Shown: positions 52,979-63,601, counted from the first letter of the stretch. The stretch is DNA of 64,000 nt from Nitratireductor basaltis (GCF_000733725.1 NZ_JMQM01000001.1:868001-932000), one strand, 5' to 3'. Notes: generated from the sequence alone by a model not told the origin. A program made the numbers and translations.

Positions 52979-53093
52979 TGGCGGGGGCAGGACTGCCAAC
53001 TTCCCGCCATAAAACAGGCGCACCGGATAAACCCGGTAACGTCACAAGTGTTACGCGTGTCAAAGGAAGCCGTGCCAAGCGGCTAGGGTGATC
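52979..53093 (+). promoter_or_regulatory. Structured leader of ilvD
   Basis: TGGCGGG (52979-52985) and CCCGCCA (53003-53009) enclose GGCAG/TGCC; then ACCGG/CCGGT and GTAAC/GTTAC small hairpins follow up to the ribosome site AGGG. No leader peptide rich in Ile, Leu or Val is seen. It may be an attenuator or just GC-rich noise. Confidence 0.25.
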
Positions 53094-54818
53094 ATGGACT
53101 CTCGAGCAATCTCGAAGAAGAACCTTCCAAGCCGTCATGTAACAGAGGGGCCGGCCCGTGCGCCGCACCGCTCCTACCTATATGCGATGGGGCTTTCCCA
53201 GGAAGAGATTGCTCAGCCGCTCGTCGGTGTGGCCACCTGCTGGAACGAGGCCGCACCGTGCAACATTTCGCTGCAGCGTCAGGCGCAGGTGGTGAAGAAG
53301 GGCGTGGCCTCGGCGAACGGCACGCCACGCGAATTCACCACGATCACCGTGACCGACGGTATCGCCATGGGCCATCAGGGCATGAAGGCCTCGCTGGTTT
53401 CACGCGATGTGATCGCCGATTCGGTCGAACTGACGATGCGCGGCCACTGCTATGACGCGATTGTCGGCCTTGCAGGCTGCGACAAGTCGCTGCCGGGCAT
53501 GATGATGGCCATGGTGCGCCTCAATGTACCGGCCGTCTTCATCTATGGCGGCTCCATTCTTCCCGGCTCCTATCGCGGTCGTCAGATCACGGTTCAGGAC
53601 GTCTTCGAGGCTGTTGGCCAGCATTCCGTCGGCTCCATTTCGGATGAGGATCTTCTGGAGATCGAGCAGGCCGCATGTCCGTCAGCCGGTTCATGTGGCG
53701 CACAGTTCACTGCCAACACCATGGCGACCGTCGCCGAGGCAATCGGCCTCGCCCTGCCATATTCCTGCGGCGCCCCTGCACCTTACGAGATGCGCGACCG
53801 GTTCAATTATGCGGCCGGCGAGAAGGTGATGGAACTTGTCGCGAAACAGATCCGCCCGCGCGATATCGTGACGCGCAAGGCGCTTGAAAATGCGGCTGCC
53901 GTCGTTGCCGCGTCCGGTGGCTCTACCAATGCGGCCCTGCATCTGCCAGCAATCGCGCATGAGGCGGGCATCGAGTTCGACCTGTTCGATGTGGCCGAGA
54001 TCTTCAAGAGAACGCCTTACATCGCCGATCTGAAGCCGGGCGGCAAATATGTTGCCAAGGACATGTTCGAGGCTGGCGGCATACCGCTTCTCATGAAGGC
54101 TCTGCTTGAAGCTGGCTACCTGCATGGCGACTGCATGACGGTAACTGGCCGCACAATCGCCGAAAACATGGAGCATGTTCCCTGGAATGACCAGCAGGAC
54201 GTCATTCGCAAGGTCGAGAACGCGATCACCAAGACAGGTGGTGTTGTCGGTCTGCGGGGCAGCCTCGCACCGGAAGGCGCCATCGTTAAGGTGGCTGGCA
54301 TGAAGGAACTGAAATTCACCGGTCCCGCACGGTGCTTCGATTCGGAAGAAGAGGCATTCGCCGCGGTCAACGAGCGCAAATACAAGGAAGGCGAAGTACT
54401 CGTCATCCGTTACGAGGGGCCGAAAGGCGGTCCGGGCATGCGCGAGATGCTTGCCACGACCGCGGCGCTCTATGGCCAGGGCATGGGCGACAAGGTTGCG
54501 CTCATCACCGACGGACGCTTCTCCGGCGCAACGCGTGGCTTCTGCATCGGCCATGTGGGCCCTGAAGCAGCGGTGGGCGGGCCGATTGGCCTGCTGCGTG
54601 ACGGAGACATGATATCCATCGATGCCGTTGAAGGCACGATCGATGTTGATCTTTCGGAGGAAGAGCTTGCTGCGCGGCGGGCGGAGTGGAAGCCGCGTGA
54701 AACCGATTACCAGGCCGGCGCAATCTGGAAATATGCCCAGACCGTCGGTCCCGCAGTGAAGGGTGCTGTCACCCATCCTGGTGGAGCCAAGGAAACACAC
54801 TGCTATGCAGATGTCTGA
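53094..54818 (+). CDS. ilvD: Dihydroxy-acid dehydratase
   Basis: 574 residues from ATG 53094 (AGGG five bases upstream; GTG 53088 also in frame). Fe-S cysteines in [12 protein letters not shown] and [20 protein letters not shown], and the conserved [24 protein letters not shown]. It dehydrates dihydroxyvalerates to 2-oxo acids for Ile, Val and Leu. Composition matches the short isoform-type IlvD of Rhizobiales (about 575, against 616 in E. coli). exoR begins five bases after its stop. Confidence 0.95.
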   Translation: MDSRAISKKNLPSRHVTEGPARAPHRSYLYAMGLSQEEIAQPLVGVATCWNEAAPCNISLQRQAQVVKKGVASANGTPREFTTITVTDGIAMGHQGMKASLVSRDVIADSVELTMRGHCYDAIVGLAGCDKSLPGMMMAMVRLNVPAVFIYGGSILPGSYRGRQITVQDVFEAVGQHSVGSISDEDLLEIEQAACPSAGSCGAQFTANTMATVAEAIGLALPYSCGAPAPYEMRDRFNYAAGEKVMELVAKQIRPRDIVTRKALENAAAVVAASGGSTNAALHLPAIAHEAGIEFDLFDVAEIFKRTPYIADLKPGGKYVAKDMFEAGGIPLLMKALLEAGYLHGDCMTVTGRTIAENMEHVPWNDQQDVIRKVENAITKTGGVVGLRGSLAPEGAIVKVAGMKELKFTGPARCFDSEEEAFAAVNERKYKEGEVLVIRYEGPKGGPGMREMLATTAALYGQGMGDKVALITDGRFSGATRGFCIGHVGPEAAVGGPIGLLRDGDMISIDAVEGTIDVDLSEEELAARRAEWKPRETDYQAGAIWKYAQTVGPAVKGAVTHPGGAKETHCYADV

Positions 54819-54822
54819 TGTC

Positions 54823-55599
54823 ATGAAGCGGATCGTCGCTACCGCATTGCTGCTGGGCTTCACGGCCGGCACGCCTGCGCTCGCGCTTGACCCGGAGACT
54901 GTGATCCAGAAGGATCGCAGTCCGTGGGCGATGTTCCGCTTCGGCTTCTCCGCCTACAAGAGCGGCAAGAAGCAGGAGGCTGTCGAGGCCTACCGTTACG
55001 CTGCTGAAAAAGGGCAGGTGGGTGCGCGCTGGAAACTTGCACGAATGTATGCCGAAGGTGACGGCGTTCCGCGCAACGACTATGAAGCCTTCAAGTTCTT
55101 TTCCTCGGTGGCCCAGCAGAATATAGAGCCGGGCAGCCAGGACGAGAGCTACATTTCCGATGCGCTCGTCGCGCTTGGGCGCTATTTGCGCAAGGGAATC
55201 GAGAACTCGCCGATCCGGCCCAATCCTCATGCCGCGCAGGAATTCTTCATGCGCGCTGCAGCCGTCTACCGCAACGCCAATGCGCAGTACGAGCTTGGGC
55301 TCATGTTCCTTGAGGGTGATACGGGAACGCAGAATGTTCAGCAGGCCGCCCGTTGGCTGCAGCTGGCAGCCGAGAAGAACCATGCGCCTGCACAGGCCAC
55401 GCTTGGTCACCTGCTTTTCCAGCGCGGGCAGACGGTGGAAGGCCTGGCGCTCATGACGACCGCACTCGAAGGTGCGGCGCCATCAGACATTCCCTGGATC
55501 CGTGCCAGGCAGGAAGAAGCCTTCGCGCTTGCCGGCGAATCCGACCGGCGTACGGCGATGGCCCGCGCCGAGCACTATCTGGTCAACGGGATCGATTGA
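54823..55599 (+). CDS. exoR: Exopolysaccharide regulator ExoR (Sel1-repeat periplasmic protein)
   Basis: About 258 residues from ATG 54823 (alternative ATG 54811, inside ilvD). Signal peptide MKRIVATALLLGFTAGTPALA. Sel1-like repeats follow: AVEAYRYAAEKGQVGARWKLARMYAEGDGV, AAQEFFMRAAAVYRNANAQYELGLMFLEGD, AARWLQLAAEKNHAPAQATLGHLLF. It resembles Sinorhizobium ExoR, 268 residues. In rhizobia ExoR binds the ExoS sensor in the periplasm and holds the ExoS-ChvI system off, until acid-induced proteolysis. exoS/chvI are not in the window. Confidence 0.9.
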   Translation: MKRIVATALLLGFTAGTPALALDPETVIQKDRSPWAMFRFGFSAYKSGKKQEAVEAYRYAAEKGQVGARWKLARMYAEGDGVPRNDYEAFKFFSSVAQQNIEPGSQDESYISDALVALGRYLRKGIENSPIRPNPHAAQEFFMRAAAVYRNANAQYELGLMFLEGDTGTQNVQQAARWLQLAAEKNHAPAQATLGHLLFQRGQTVEGLALMTTALEGAAPSDIPWIRARQEEAFALAGESDRRTAMARAEHYLVNGID

Positions 55600-55620
55600 C
55601 CGCCAGAAAACGAGAACAGG

Positions 55621-55648
55621 AAGAAGCCGGCCTTGCGCCGGCTTTTTC
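55621..55648. terminator. Bidirectional terminator between exoR and xthA
   Basis: AAGCCGGC and GCCGGCTT pair around CTTGC; five T on the right, AAGAA on the left. It serves both convergent genes. Confidence 0.8.
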
Positions 55649-55650
55649 GT

Positions 55651-56442
55651 TCAGGCGGGCATGCAATCCAGCTCTGCAATGACCGGCACATGGTCGGACG
55701 GCTTCTCCCAGCCACGCGTATGTTTCGCAATCTCGACCGCGCGCAGTTGATCTGCAGCTTCCGGTGACAGAAGCAGGTGATCGATGCGGATGCCGTTGTT
55801 CTTCTGCCACGCGCCGGCCTGATAATCCCAGAACGTGTAGGTGTCTGCTTCCTGCGTGGTCGCACGCAGGGCGTCGGTGAGCCCGAGATTCACGAGTCGT
55901 CTGTATGCCTCGCGCGTTTGGGGCAGGAACAGGGCATCACCGACCCAGGCCTGCGGATTCTTCGCGTCTTGCGGCTGGGGAATGACATTGTAGTCACCAG
56001 CGAGAACCAGCGGTTCTTCCAGCGCCAGACGCTCTTGCGTCCATTGATGCAGGCGCTCCATCCATGAAAGTTTGTAAGGGTATTTCGGACTGTCTACCGG
56101 ATTCCCGTTCGGCAGATAGAGTGAAACCACGCGCAGGACACCCTTGTTCGTGGAGAAAACGCCTTCGACGAAGCGCGCCTGTTCATCTTCCTCATCCCCC
56201 GGCAGGCGGCGATGGACCTCATCGAAACGCAGCTTGGAAAGGATGGCCACACCATTAAAGCCCTTTTGGCCGTGTGTCTCCACATGATAGCCCAGCGCTT
56301 CGATGCGATCGCGCGGGAAACCTTCGTCAACGGACTTGATCTCCTGCAGGCAGACAATGTCCACATCGGCTTCTTCAAGCCAGTGAAGCAGGTTTTCGAT
56401 GCGCGCCTTCACGCCATTGATGTTCCAGGTGGCAATCTTCAT
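55651..56442 (-). CDS. xthA: Exodeoxyribonuclease III
   Basis: 263 residues of the AP endonuclease/exonuclease III family: MKIATWNINGVKAR, DIVCLQEIKS (metal Glu), GDYNVIPQ (catalytic Asp/Asn) and SDHVPVIAEL (catalytic His). It cuts at abasic sites and removes 3' blocks in base excision repair. Location beside exoR is conserved in Rhizobiales. Confidence 0.95.
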   Translation of the reverse strand: MKIATWNINGVKARIENLLHWLEEADVDIVCLQEIKSVDEGFPRDRIEALGYHVETHGQKGFNGVAILSKLRFDEVHRRLPGDEEDEQARFVEGVFSTNKGVLRVVSLYLPNGNPVDSPKYPYKLSWMERLHQWTQERLALEEPLVLAGDYNVIPQPQDAKNPQAWVGDALFLPQTREAYRRLVNLGLTDALRATTQEADTYTFWDYQAGAWQKNNGIRIDHLLLSPEAADQLRAVEIAKHTRGWEKPSDHVPVIAELDCMPA

Positions 56443-56518
56443 CGACTATTCCATCCGCAGCTAGGTGGCGCGCACAGTAGCCATTGAGGCTCCGTCGTCA
56501 ATGAGCCATGGCGGCTGG

Positions 56519-57583
56519 TCAGGCGGGACGCGCTGACGCCGTGGATGCAAGTTTGAAAGGAACGCCCGAAAGCAGCGCGCGTACGTAGCGCGCCTTCTGG
56601 TAATCGCCATTCAGGGAAACCCTGTTGAAGCTTGTGGGCGCATTCGTGCATTCGCGAGACACGAGGCCGGGCCGGTTGGTCACAGCAATGGAGTAGCCGG
56701 CATCACGGGCGGCTTCAAACTCGCGATCACCCACGGCTTCGGCAAAGCCATAGGGATAGGCAAAGCTTGCGGGCCGCTTGCCGCCTATCGCCTCTACCGC
56801 CTTTGTGGATTCCAGGATTTCCTTGCGAAGACGATCCTCGCCAACGCGAGTAAGGTTCACATGCGAGACCGTATGTGCGCCAAGGCTTGCCAGCGGATCG
56901 GTGGCAAGTACGGCAAGTTCCTTCTCATTCATCGTCAGGCGGGAGACTAGATCAAGCGGGTCGAGCCCTAGTCCTGCGGCGAGCCTGTCAATCTGCTGAA
57001 CGGCCGCGTCTTCATCGCTGGTCTGCACGAATCGGGAGAACCGGTCGATGGCGACCGTCTTTTGCAGGGGCGTGCGGGTGGCAATTGTGCAGGGGCCGGA
57101 ACCGAAATCGAATTCGAGCTCGTCATGGCGGGAAAGCAAGGCCTCGACGGTTTCCCACCATATGCTGTGGGTGCGTGCGGCAAAACCGGAGGTCACGAAG
57201 ATCGTGTAGGGCACATCGTGCCGGCGAAACACGGGCGCGGCAAATTCGGCATTGTTGCGGTAGCCGTCATCAAGCGTGAAGACAAAATAGCGGTTGTGAT
57301 CGGTGGGATCACAAAGTCGGGACGGCAGGTCTTCCAGGGAGATCGGCAGAAAGCCGAGATCGCGGCAGGTGCGGATCGTCTCGTCGAGGAAAGCGGGGGT
57401 GACGCTGAGCAGACGGTTTGGCTTCGACAGCCCCTTATGCTCGGGACGGACGTGATGGAGCGTGAATATGATCGCGCCGCCAGACAAGCGTTTGCGCGAA
57501 AGGCCGGAAAGCGCGATGGCTTCCAGGCCCGTCCGTATCAGTGTGTGACGCATGAAGCGCTTGAGCGTAATGCCCGGAATCAT
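56519..57583 (-). CDS. Polysaccharide deacetylase (NodB homology, CE4)
   Basis: 354 residues from ATG 57583 (GAGGGG nine bases upstream; TTG 57589 also possible). CE4 motifs: FTLDDGYRNN (catalytic Asp pair), SLGAHTVSHVNLTR (metal-binding His-x3-His) and SFAYPYGF. No signal peptide, but a hydrophobic N-terminal helix (HTLIRTGLEAIALSGL) is near the start. Possible substrates are exopolysaccharide, peptidoglycan or chitooligosaccharide. It interrupts the otherwise common xthA-erpA order in relatives, an inference from recalled gene order. Confidence 0.85.
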   Translation of the reverse strand: MIPGITLKRFMRHTLIRTGLEAIALSGLSRKRLSGGAIIFTLHHVRPEHKGLSKPNRLLSVTPAFLDETIRTCRDLGFLPISLEDLPSRLCDPTDHNRYFVFTLDDGYRNNAEFAAPVFRRHDVPYTIFVTSGFAARTHSIWWETVEALLSRHDELEFDFGSGPCTIATRTPLQKTVAIDRFSRFVQTSDEDAAVQQIDRLAAGLGLDPLDLVSRLTMNEKELAVLATDPLASLGAHTVSHVNLTRVGEDRLRKEILESTKAVEAIGGKRPASFAYPYGFAEAVGDREFEAARDAGYSIAVTNRPGLVSRECTNAPTSFNRVSLNGDYQKARYVRALLSGVPFKLASTASARPA

Positions 57584-57621
57584 CGGCAACCGTCCCCTCG
57601 TCAGACCGTATTAGGGACAAG

Positions 57622-57630
57622 TTGTATACA
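57622..57630. promoter_or_regulatory. TTGTATACA palindrome upstream of the deacetylase gene
   Basis: The same nine bases as the two ectoine-locus operators, here between a -35-like TTGACG and -10-like TAATAC read on the minus strand. It may bind a GntR-family protein. One copy only, so chance is possible. Confidence 0.25.
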
Positions 57631-57665
57631 GGGCGTCAACGCCACATCGCAGTTGCCGAGTAACT

Positions 57666-58016
57666 TCAGATCGAAAAGCTGGTACCGCAGCCACAGGATG
57701 CGACCGCATTGGGATTACGGATCTGGAAGGACTGACCCATGAGATCATCGACGAAATCGATCACCGAGCCGCCCATATAGACGAGTGACAGATCGTCGAT
57801 ATAGACGCTTGCACCATCGCGTTCGATGATCACATCGTCCGGATTCTTTTCGCTCACCAGGTCGAACTTGTAGGAAAAGCCGGAGCAACCGCCACCTTCG
57901 ACGGAAACACGCAGGGCCGTCTTGTCAGGTTTGTCAGACAGAATCTTCGAAATCCGACGGGCCGCAGCTTCGGTCAGTTCCACGCCCTTCATATCTGTCT
58001 TTGCATCAACGCCCAT
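57666..58016 (-). CDS. erpA: A-type iron-sulfur carrier (ErpA/HesB family)
   Basis: 116 residues from ATG 58016 (AAGG seven bases upstream). The three conserved cysteines are in GGGCSGFSY and CGCGTSF at the end. It delivers Fe-S clusters to target proteins. The spaced [34 protein letters not shown] is the ErpA type rather than IscA or SufA, but the subfamily call is tentative. Divergent from dgt, 70 bases apart. Confidence 0.9.
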   Translation of the reverse strand: MGVDAKTDMKGVELTEAAARRISKILSDKPDKTALRVSVEGGGCSGFSYKFDLVSEKNPDDVIIERDGASVYIDDLSLVYMGGSVIDFVDDLMGQSFQIRNPNAVASCGCGTSFSI

Positions 58017-58086
58017 AACGGTCACCTTGCTTTCGCATGTCTACACTAGGTATGAACGCGGTTGCGGCGAGTCAACAAGGGCCAAA

Positions 58087-59322
58087 ATGTCTGCCCCTCC
58101 GGTTTTTGAAGATATAGGATTTGGTTACAGGCCGCGTGCAGCTTATGCATGCGATCCTGCAAAGTCGCGTGGGCGGTTCTATCCGGAGCCTGAGAGCCCG
58201 ACCAGAACGCCTTATCAACGCGACCGCGACCGCATCATTCACTCCACTGCGTTCAGGCGTTTGAAGCACAAGACGCAGGTCTTCATCGCCCATGAGGGCG
58301 ATCACTACCGCACGCGTCTGACCCATTCCATCGAGGTGGCACAGATTGCAAGGGCTCTGGCTCGCGCGCTGCGCTGCGACGAAGATCTCGCCGAGGCGAT
58401 CGCGCTGGTTCATGATTTCGGCCACACGCCCTTCGGCCATACGGGCGAGGATGCGCTCGATGACAAGATGAAGCCGTGGGGCGGTTTTGACCACAATGCC
58501 CAGTCGCTTAGGGTGGTTACGCGGCTTGAACGGCGCTACGCGGAATTTGACGGGCTTAATCTGAGCTGGGAGACCCTTGAAGGGCTGGTCAAGCACAATG
58601 GACCGCTCGAGACGCGGGGAGGCGAAGGTATCGACGGCCCCGTGCCCAAGGCCATTCTAGACTATTCCGCGCTGCACGACATGGAATTGTCGCGTCACGC
58701 GAGCCTGGAGGCCCAGTGTGCCGCAATTGCCGATGACATCGCCTACAATGCTCATGACATCGATGACGGTCTGCGCTCCGGTCTTCTGACATTGGAGATG
58801 ATGCGCGAAGTCGCGTTGCCCGGTCGCATCCTTGAAAAGGTGGACGAACGCTATCCGCGCCTGGATCCTGTCCGGGCAGGGCACGAATTGATGCGTCGGC
58901 AGATCACCGTCATGGTGGAGGACGTCATCAACAGCGCCCAGGAAAAGTTGCTTGCCGCGAAACCGGCTTCGCCGGACGATGTTCGCGATGCGGGTTACAC
59001 CATGGTGACATTCTCGCAGACAATGGCGCTTGACGAGAAAACACTGAAGTCGTTTCTGTACGCCAATCTCTATCGGCATCCCGAAGTGGTGGAAGTGCGC
59101 AAAGCCGCCGATCGCGTGGTGCGCGAGTTGTTCGACGCCTATTTCGCGGACCCGAGGGAGATGCCGGAAGGATGGCGCGAGGGTCTTGATCGAGCCGATG
59201 AGCGGATAAGAGCGCGCGATGTCGCCGACTTCCTTGCCGGGATGACAGACACCTACGCCATCAAGGAACATGAGCGCATCTTCGGCAGCGGCCTGTTTGA
59301 CCGATTCGCCGTTTTGCGATAG
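58087..59322 (+). CDS. dgt: dGTPase-like HD-domain triphosphohydrolase
   Basis: 411 residues. HD metal site: [17 protein letters not shown] (His), [14 protein letters not shown] (His-Asp), and [14 protein letters not shown] (Asp). C-terminal helical part with [14 protein letters not shown]. It cleaves dGTP or other dNTPs to nucleoside and triphosphate. Start ATG 58087 lacks a strong ribosome site; the open frame extends upstream without good starts. It is 77 bases ahead of argS, as in other Rhizobiales. Confidence 0.92.
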   Translation: MSAPPVFEDIGFGYRPRAAYACDPAKSRGRFYPEPESPTRTPYQRDRDRIIHSTAFRRLKHKTQVFIAHEGDHYRTRLTHSIEVAQIARALARALRCDEDLAEAIALVHDFGHTPFGHTGEDALDDKMKPWGGFDHNAQSLRVVTRLERRYAEFDGLNLSWETLEGLVKHNGPLETRGGEGIDGPVPKAILDYSALHDMELSRHASLEAQCAAIADDIAYNAHDIDDGLRSGLLTLEMMREVALPGRILEKVDERYPRLDPVRAGHELMRRQITVMVEDVINSAQEKLLAAKPASPDDVRDAGYTMVTFSQTMALDEKTLKSFLYANLYRHPEVVEVRKAADRVVRELFDAYFADPREMPEGWREGLDRADERIRARDVADFLAGMTDTYAIKEHERIFGSGLFDRFAVLR

Positions 59323-59399
59323 GCGCAGGCAATCGAAATTTCCCTGACTTCACGATTGCGGTTCCAAGCCGCTCGAGTGCAACAATCTGGAATGTCCCC

Positions 59400-61157
59400 A
59401 TGAACATATTTGCCGATTTCTCTGATCGGGTCCTTGCTGCGATTGGTGAGCTTGGGCTGAAGCCGCGCGATGGGGGCGAGCTGGATACCAGCCGGGTCAC
59501 GGTCGAGCCGCCGCGCGACCCTTCGCACGGCGATCTGGCGACCAATGCGGCCATGGTTCTGGCAAAGGCGGTTGGTGCCAACCCGCGGCAGCTTGGCGAG
59601 CAGATTGCAGCCTCCTTCGCAGATGATCCGGATGTGGCGGAAGCCACGATAGCCGGGCCCGGTTTCGTCAATCTGCGGCTATCGGACAAGTTCTGGCATT
59701 TGCGGCTGAAGGATATGCTTGGGCTGGGAAGCGATTATGGCCGCTCGGAGATGGGGCGGGGCCACAAGGTCAATGTCGAATATGTTTCAGCCAATCCCAC
59801 CGGTCCGATGCATGTGGGTCATTGCCGGGGTGCGGTGGTCGGTGACGCGCTGGCGAATGTTCTGACCTTCGTCGGATATGATGTGGTGAAGGAATACTAC
59901 ATCAACGATGCCGGTGCTCAGATCGATGTGCTCGCGCGCTCGGTCATGCTGCGCTACCGCGAGGCACTGGGCGAGAAGATCGACGAGATACCGCAGGGGC
60001 TCTATCCGGGCGACTATCTCGTGCCGCTGGGCAAGACGCTGGCGGATGAGTTCGGCACCAAGCTTCTCGAAAAGCCTGAGACGGAAGCGCTCGTTATCGT
60101 GAAGGACCGCGCGATATCCGCCATGATGGACATGATCCGCGAGGATCTGGCCGCGTTGAACGTGCACCACGATGTCTTTTTCTCGGAGCGGTCACTTCAC
60201 GTGGACAATGGCGGTCCAATCCGTGCTGCCATCGCTGATCTGACCATGAAGGGGCATGTCTACAAGGGTACATTGCCGCCTCCGAAAGGTCAGGTTCCCG
60301 AAGACTGGGAAGATCGGGAGCAGACGCTTTTCCGCTCGACCGAGGTGGGTGACGATATCGATCGTCCGCTGATCAAGTCGGATGGTGCCTTCACCTATTT
60401 CGCTGCAGACGTGGCCTATATGAAGGACAAATATGCGCGTGGCTTCGAGCATCTGATCTACGTGCTCGGCGCCGATCATGGAGGCTATGTGAAACGCCTC
60501 GAGGCGCTTGCGCGCGCATTGTCCGATGGCGAGCTGGAGCTGACCGCCCTTCTGTGCCAGCTCGTGAAGCTCTACCGCAATGGCGAGCCGGTTCGGATGT
60601 CCAAACGGGCAGGGGATTTCGTGACCCTGCGCGAGGTGATCGACGAGGTCGGGCCCGACGCCGTACGTTTCATGATGCTCTATCGCAAGAGCGATGCGCC
60701 GCTCGATTTCGACTTCGCGAAGGTCACCGAGCAGTCGAAGGACAATCCGGTGTTCTATGTCCAGTATGCCTCGGCACGCTGCCACTCCGTCTTCCGGCAG
60801 GCGCGCGAGCATTTGGGTGTCGAGAAGATCGACAGGGATGTGCTCAAGAACAATCTCCACCTGCTGACGGATGAGGGCGAACTGGCGCTCATACGCAAGC
60901 TGGCGGAGTATCCGCGCTTGGTCGAAAGTACAGCGCAAGCACTCGAGCCGCACCGGGTTGCGTTCTACCTCTATGATCTGGCCAGCCAGTTCCACGCACA
61001 GTGGAACAAAGGCAGTGACAATGACGACTTACGCTTTATTAAGGTTAACCAGCCAGACTTGTCTTACGCCAGGCTGGGTCTGGTGCAGGCGGTCCTGGAC
61101 GTTCTGACGTCCGGATTGGCGCTCGTGGGGGCCGGTGCACCCGCGGAAATGCGCTGA
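59400..61157 (+). CDS. argS: Arginyl-tRNA synthetase
   Basis: 585 residues, class I. HVGH in [20 protein letters not shown] (near residue 137); KMSKS position holds MSKR ([10 protein letters not shown] near 399), common in this family. N-terminal Add-1 domain (1-90) and C-terminal anticodon-binding domain with [14 protein letters not shown]. It charges tRNA-Arg. Position dgt-argS-SPOR gene is conserved. Confidence 0.96.
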   Translation: MNIFADFSDRVLAAIGELGLKPRDGGELDTSRVTVEPPRDPSHGDLATNAAMVLAKAVGANPRQLGEQIAASFADDPDVAEATIAGPGFVNLRLSDKFWHLRLKDMLGLGSDYGRSEMGRGHKVNVEYVSANPTGPMHVGHCRGAVVGDALANVLTFVGYDVVKEYYINDAGAQIDVLARSVMLRYREALGEKIDEIPQGLYPGDYLVPLGKTLADEFGTKLLEKPETEALVIVKDRAISAMMDMIREDLAALNVHHDVFFSERSLHVDNGGPIRAAIADLTMKGHVYKGTLPPPKGQVPEDWEDREQTLFRSTEVGDDIDRPLIKSDGAFTYFAADVAYMKDKYARGFEHLIYVLGADHGGYVKRLEALARALSDGELELTALLCQLVKLYRNGEPVRMSKRAGDFVTLREVIDEVGPDAVRFMMLYRKSDAPLDFDFAKVTEQSKDNPVFYVQYASARCHSVFRQAREHLGVEKIDRDVLKNNLHLLTDEGELALIRKLAEYPRLVESTAQALEPHRVAFYLYDLASQFHAQWNKGSDNDDLRFIKVNQPDLSYARLGLVQAVLDVLTSGLALVGAGAPAEMR

Positions 61158-61256
61158 TTTTCAGGGGAAAACCTGTCACCTTTTGCCCACATTGCGCTGG
61201 TAGTGCCCTAGAGTAAGTGTGACGTCGCCGGCGTCCGACCAAGCGTGGGAAAAGGC

Positions 61257-63578
61257 ATGGCCGACAGTAATTTCGCCAATCGCGTAGAGCCAAATCTTGT
61301 CGCGGAAGATGATCCTTTCGCCGAGCTGACCCGGATCATGGGTCATGATCCGAGATCATCTTCCAGCGAAGCTCCAGCTTCCAGCCAGGCGCAGGATGAC
61401 CTTGCGCTTGATCTTGAGAGTGAGCTTCTGGGTGACCTGGCTCGAGAAAACTTTCATGGAGAGCCCCAGGCGGAGGTGCTTCCGTTCCGTGGCGGCGAGC
61501 GGGCGGAGCCTCTAGCCCAACAGGAACCAGCGGTTCAGGCCGATGCGCAGGAAGATCTTGGCGATCTCCTGAGTGACGCGGATTTCGATGCTTCATTCAC
61601 GGCAGCCTTCGAAGACTTTCAGGAGCAGCCCGAGCCGCAGAGCGTTGAAGCCGCGCCGGCACCGGCGCCTGCGCCGCAGCCTGTCGAGAATGATCTCGGT
61701 TTCGAACTGAGCGAAGATGATCTCGCGGCTTTCGACAACGATTTCGCGATGGAAGAAGAATTCGCAGCAGTGGCGGACGATTTCTCCCCGGCTGAGGAGG
61801 CTTCCAGCGAAGATGCGGCGGAGCCAGAGCCAGCCTTCGACTTCGCACGGGCGGCTGCTTCGCGCCCGGATTTCTCTGCCGACCGCGTGGTGGCGGGGGA
61901 CAACCACTACCAGCCGGTTGCCCAGCCGCAAGCCGTCGATCCCCAGCCAGAAGCGCAGGCGGAATCCGATGATTGGTCGAGCGAAGCCTTGTTCCAGGAA
62001 TTTTCGCAGAGCATGCAGGCTTCACTCGGAGTGGAACTCGGTACTGATACCGAAACCCGTGAGGAAGCTGCATACGCCGCATCTGCGCCGGTCGAGCCGA
62101 CGGGCGCCGAAACGTCTCGCTACAGCCAGCCCGAGATCGATACGGTTGATGTTCCAGATGAGGCCGTGCCTCAAACCGACCAGCTTGATCTTCCAGAAGT
62201 CGACTATCACGGCGACAAACCTGTGCAGGGCGAGTTCGACGACCTCGAGGAACTGCTTTCGGGCGCGTTCGGTGAAGGCAGCGGAGTGGGAGCGGAAGAG
62301 CCGGAGCCGCAATGGGCTGAAGCCGCGGCTGCAACTGCCGTTGCTGCACCTGCTGCCGCAGTTGCTGCTACAACAGCGTCCGCGCAGACGGACTATGACG
62401 ACGACTATTTCGACTCCGTTTATCAGCCCGGCGCACAGGGCGCTGCTGCCTTTGGTGCATCCGCTCAGGCCGCACCGCATTTCGGAGCGCCTGTCGACCC
62501 CAGCTGGGGCGATTTCGACGAGACTGAAGCGCGTCTGGCACCTGCGCCCGGTGCTGAGCCTCCCTATCACACGGCCGCGCCATGGTATCAGTCGCGCAAC
62601 GTGATGGCTGGTGCTGCGGCCGCTCTGGGCATCTTCATCCTGGGTGGCGTTGGCTATTACGCGTTCAGTTCCGGTGACGAGGCCTCTTCCGGTCCGGTGA
62701 TCGTTCGCGCCGACGAGGGGCCGATCAAGGTAAGGCCGGAGAATCCGGGCGGGGTCCAGATCCCCAACCAGGACAATCCGGTCTACAAGAAGGTCTCCGG
62801 CGCCAGCAACGAGCCAAAGGCAGAGCAGACCGAACTGGTCTCCACCACCGAGGAGCCGATCGATGTCGCTGCGCGTGTCCCAGCCGCTCCTTCACAGCCG
62901 TCGCCAGTTGCGTCGGCCGATACGGCAAAGAGCGAGGAACGTCTTGAGACAGCGGGTGATCAGGATGGTTCCGCCGGCTCCGACACGGTGACGCTGGCGC
63001 CACGGATGGTGCGCTCCCTGGTTGTTCGTCCCGATGGCACCATGGCTCCGCGTGAATTGCCAAAACCGCAGCCACAGACGGCTGAAGGAGCGGCGCCGGC
63101 CGATACGCAAACTGGCAATACAGCTGCCGAAGAACAGACTGCGGTGCAGCAGGTCTCGCTGCCAGCAACGCCATCTGCAGTTCCGACGCAGCGGCCATCA
63201 CGTCCGGCTGCCGCACAGGCGGCTCCAGTTCAGCCTCAGGCTCCCGCTCAGCAGCAGGTTGCCGCTGCACGTGCACCGGCCGCTCCGCAGCCAGCCGCCG
63301 CGCAGCCTGCAGCGCCCCAAGCTCCTGCCGCAAGTTCGGGATGGTCGGTTCAGATCGCTTCTCAGCCTTCGGCCGCCGGTGCGCAGCAATCCTATCAGCA
63401 GATGGCCCAGCGTTATGGAAATCTCCTGCAGGGCCGTGGCGTGAATATCGTGAAGGCGGATATTGCGGGCAAGGGAACCTATTACCGGGTTCGTATCCCG
63501 TCATCCTCCAAGGATGATGCGATCCAGCTTTGCTCGCAGTTGAAATCCGCCGGCGGCAGCTGCTTCGTATCCAAGTAG
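61257..63578 (+). CDS. SPOR-domain inner membrane protein
   Basis: 773 residues from ATG 61257 (a GTG at 61245 is less likely). A long acidic, Ala/Glu/Pro-rich cytoplasmic region (1-445), one membrane helix (VMAGAAAALGIFILGGVGYYAF, near 455-477), a Pro/Ala/Gln-rich periplasmic linker and a C-terminal SPOR domain (GWSVQIASQPSAAGAQQSY to the end) that binds denuded peptidoglycan at division sites. The cytoplasmic part is unusually large and disordered compared with DamX/FtsN-like proteins. A strong terminator follows. Confidence 0.9.
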   Translation: MADSNFANRVEPNLVAEDDPFAELTRIMGHDPRSSSSEAPASSQAQDDLALDLESELLGDLARENFHGEPQAEVLPFRGGERAEPLAQQEPAVQADAQEDLGDLLSDADFDASFTAAFEDFQEQPEPQSVEAAPAPAPAPQPVENDLGFELSEDDLAAFDNDFAMEEEFAAVADDFSPAEEASSEDAAEPEPAFDFARAAASRPDFSADRVVAGDNHYQPVAQPQAVDPQPEAQAESDDWSSEALFQEFSQSMQASLGVELGTDTETREEAAYAASAPVEPTGAETSRYSQPEIDTVDVPDEAVPQTDQLDLPEVDYHGDKPVQGEFDDLEELLSGAFGEGSGVGAEEPEPQWAEAAAATAVAAPAAAVAATTASAQTDYDDDYFDSVYQPGAQGAAAFGASAQAAPHFGAPVDPSWGDFDETEARLAPAPGAEPPYHTAAPWYQSRNVMAGAAAALGIFILGGVGYYAFSSGDEASSGPVIVRADEGPIKVRPENPGGVQIPNQDNPVYKKVSGASNEPKAEQTELVSTTEEPIDVAARVPAAPSQPSPVASADTAKSEERLETAGDQDGSAGSDTVTLAPRMVRSLVVRPDGTMAPRELPKPQPQTAEGAAPADTQTGNTAAEEQTAVQQVSLPATPSAVPTQRPSRPAAAQAAPVQPQAPAQQQVAAARAPAAPQPAAAQPAAPQAPAASSGWSVQIASQPSAAGAQQSYQQMAQRYGNLLQGRGVNIVKADIAGKGTYYRVRIPSSSKDDAIQLCSQLKSAGGSCFVSK

Positions 63579-63601
63579 TCCTGCCACTACATGTGTTGGT
63601 G

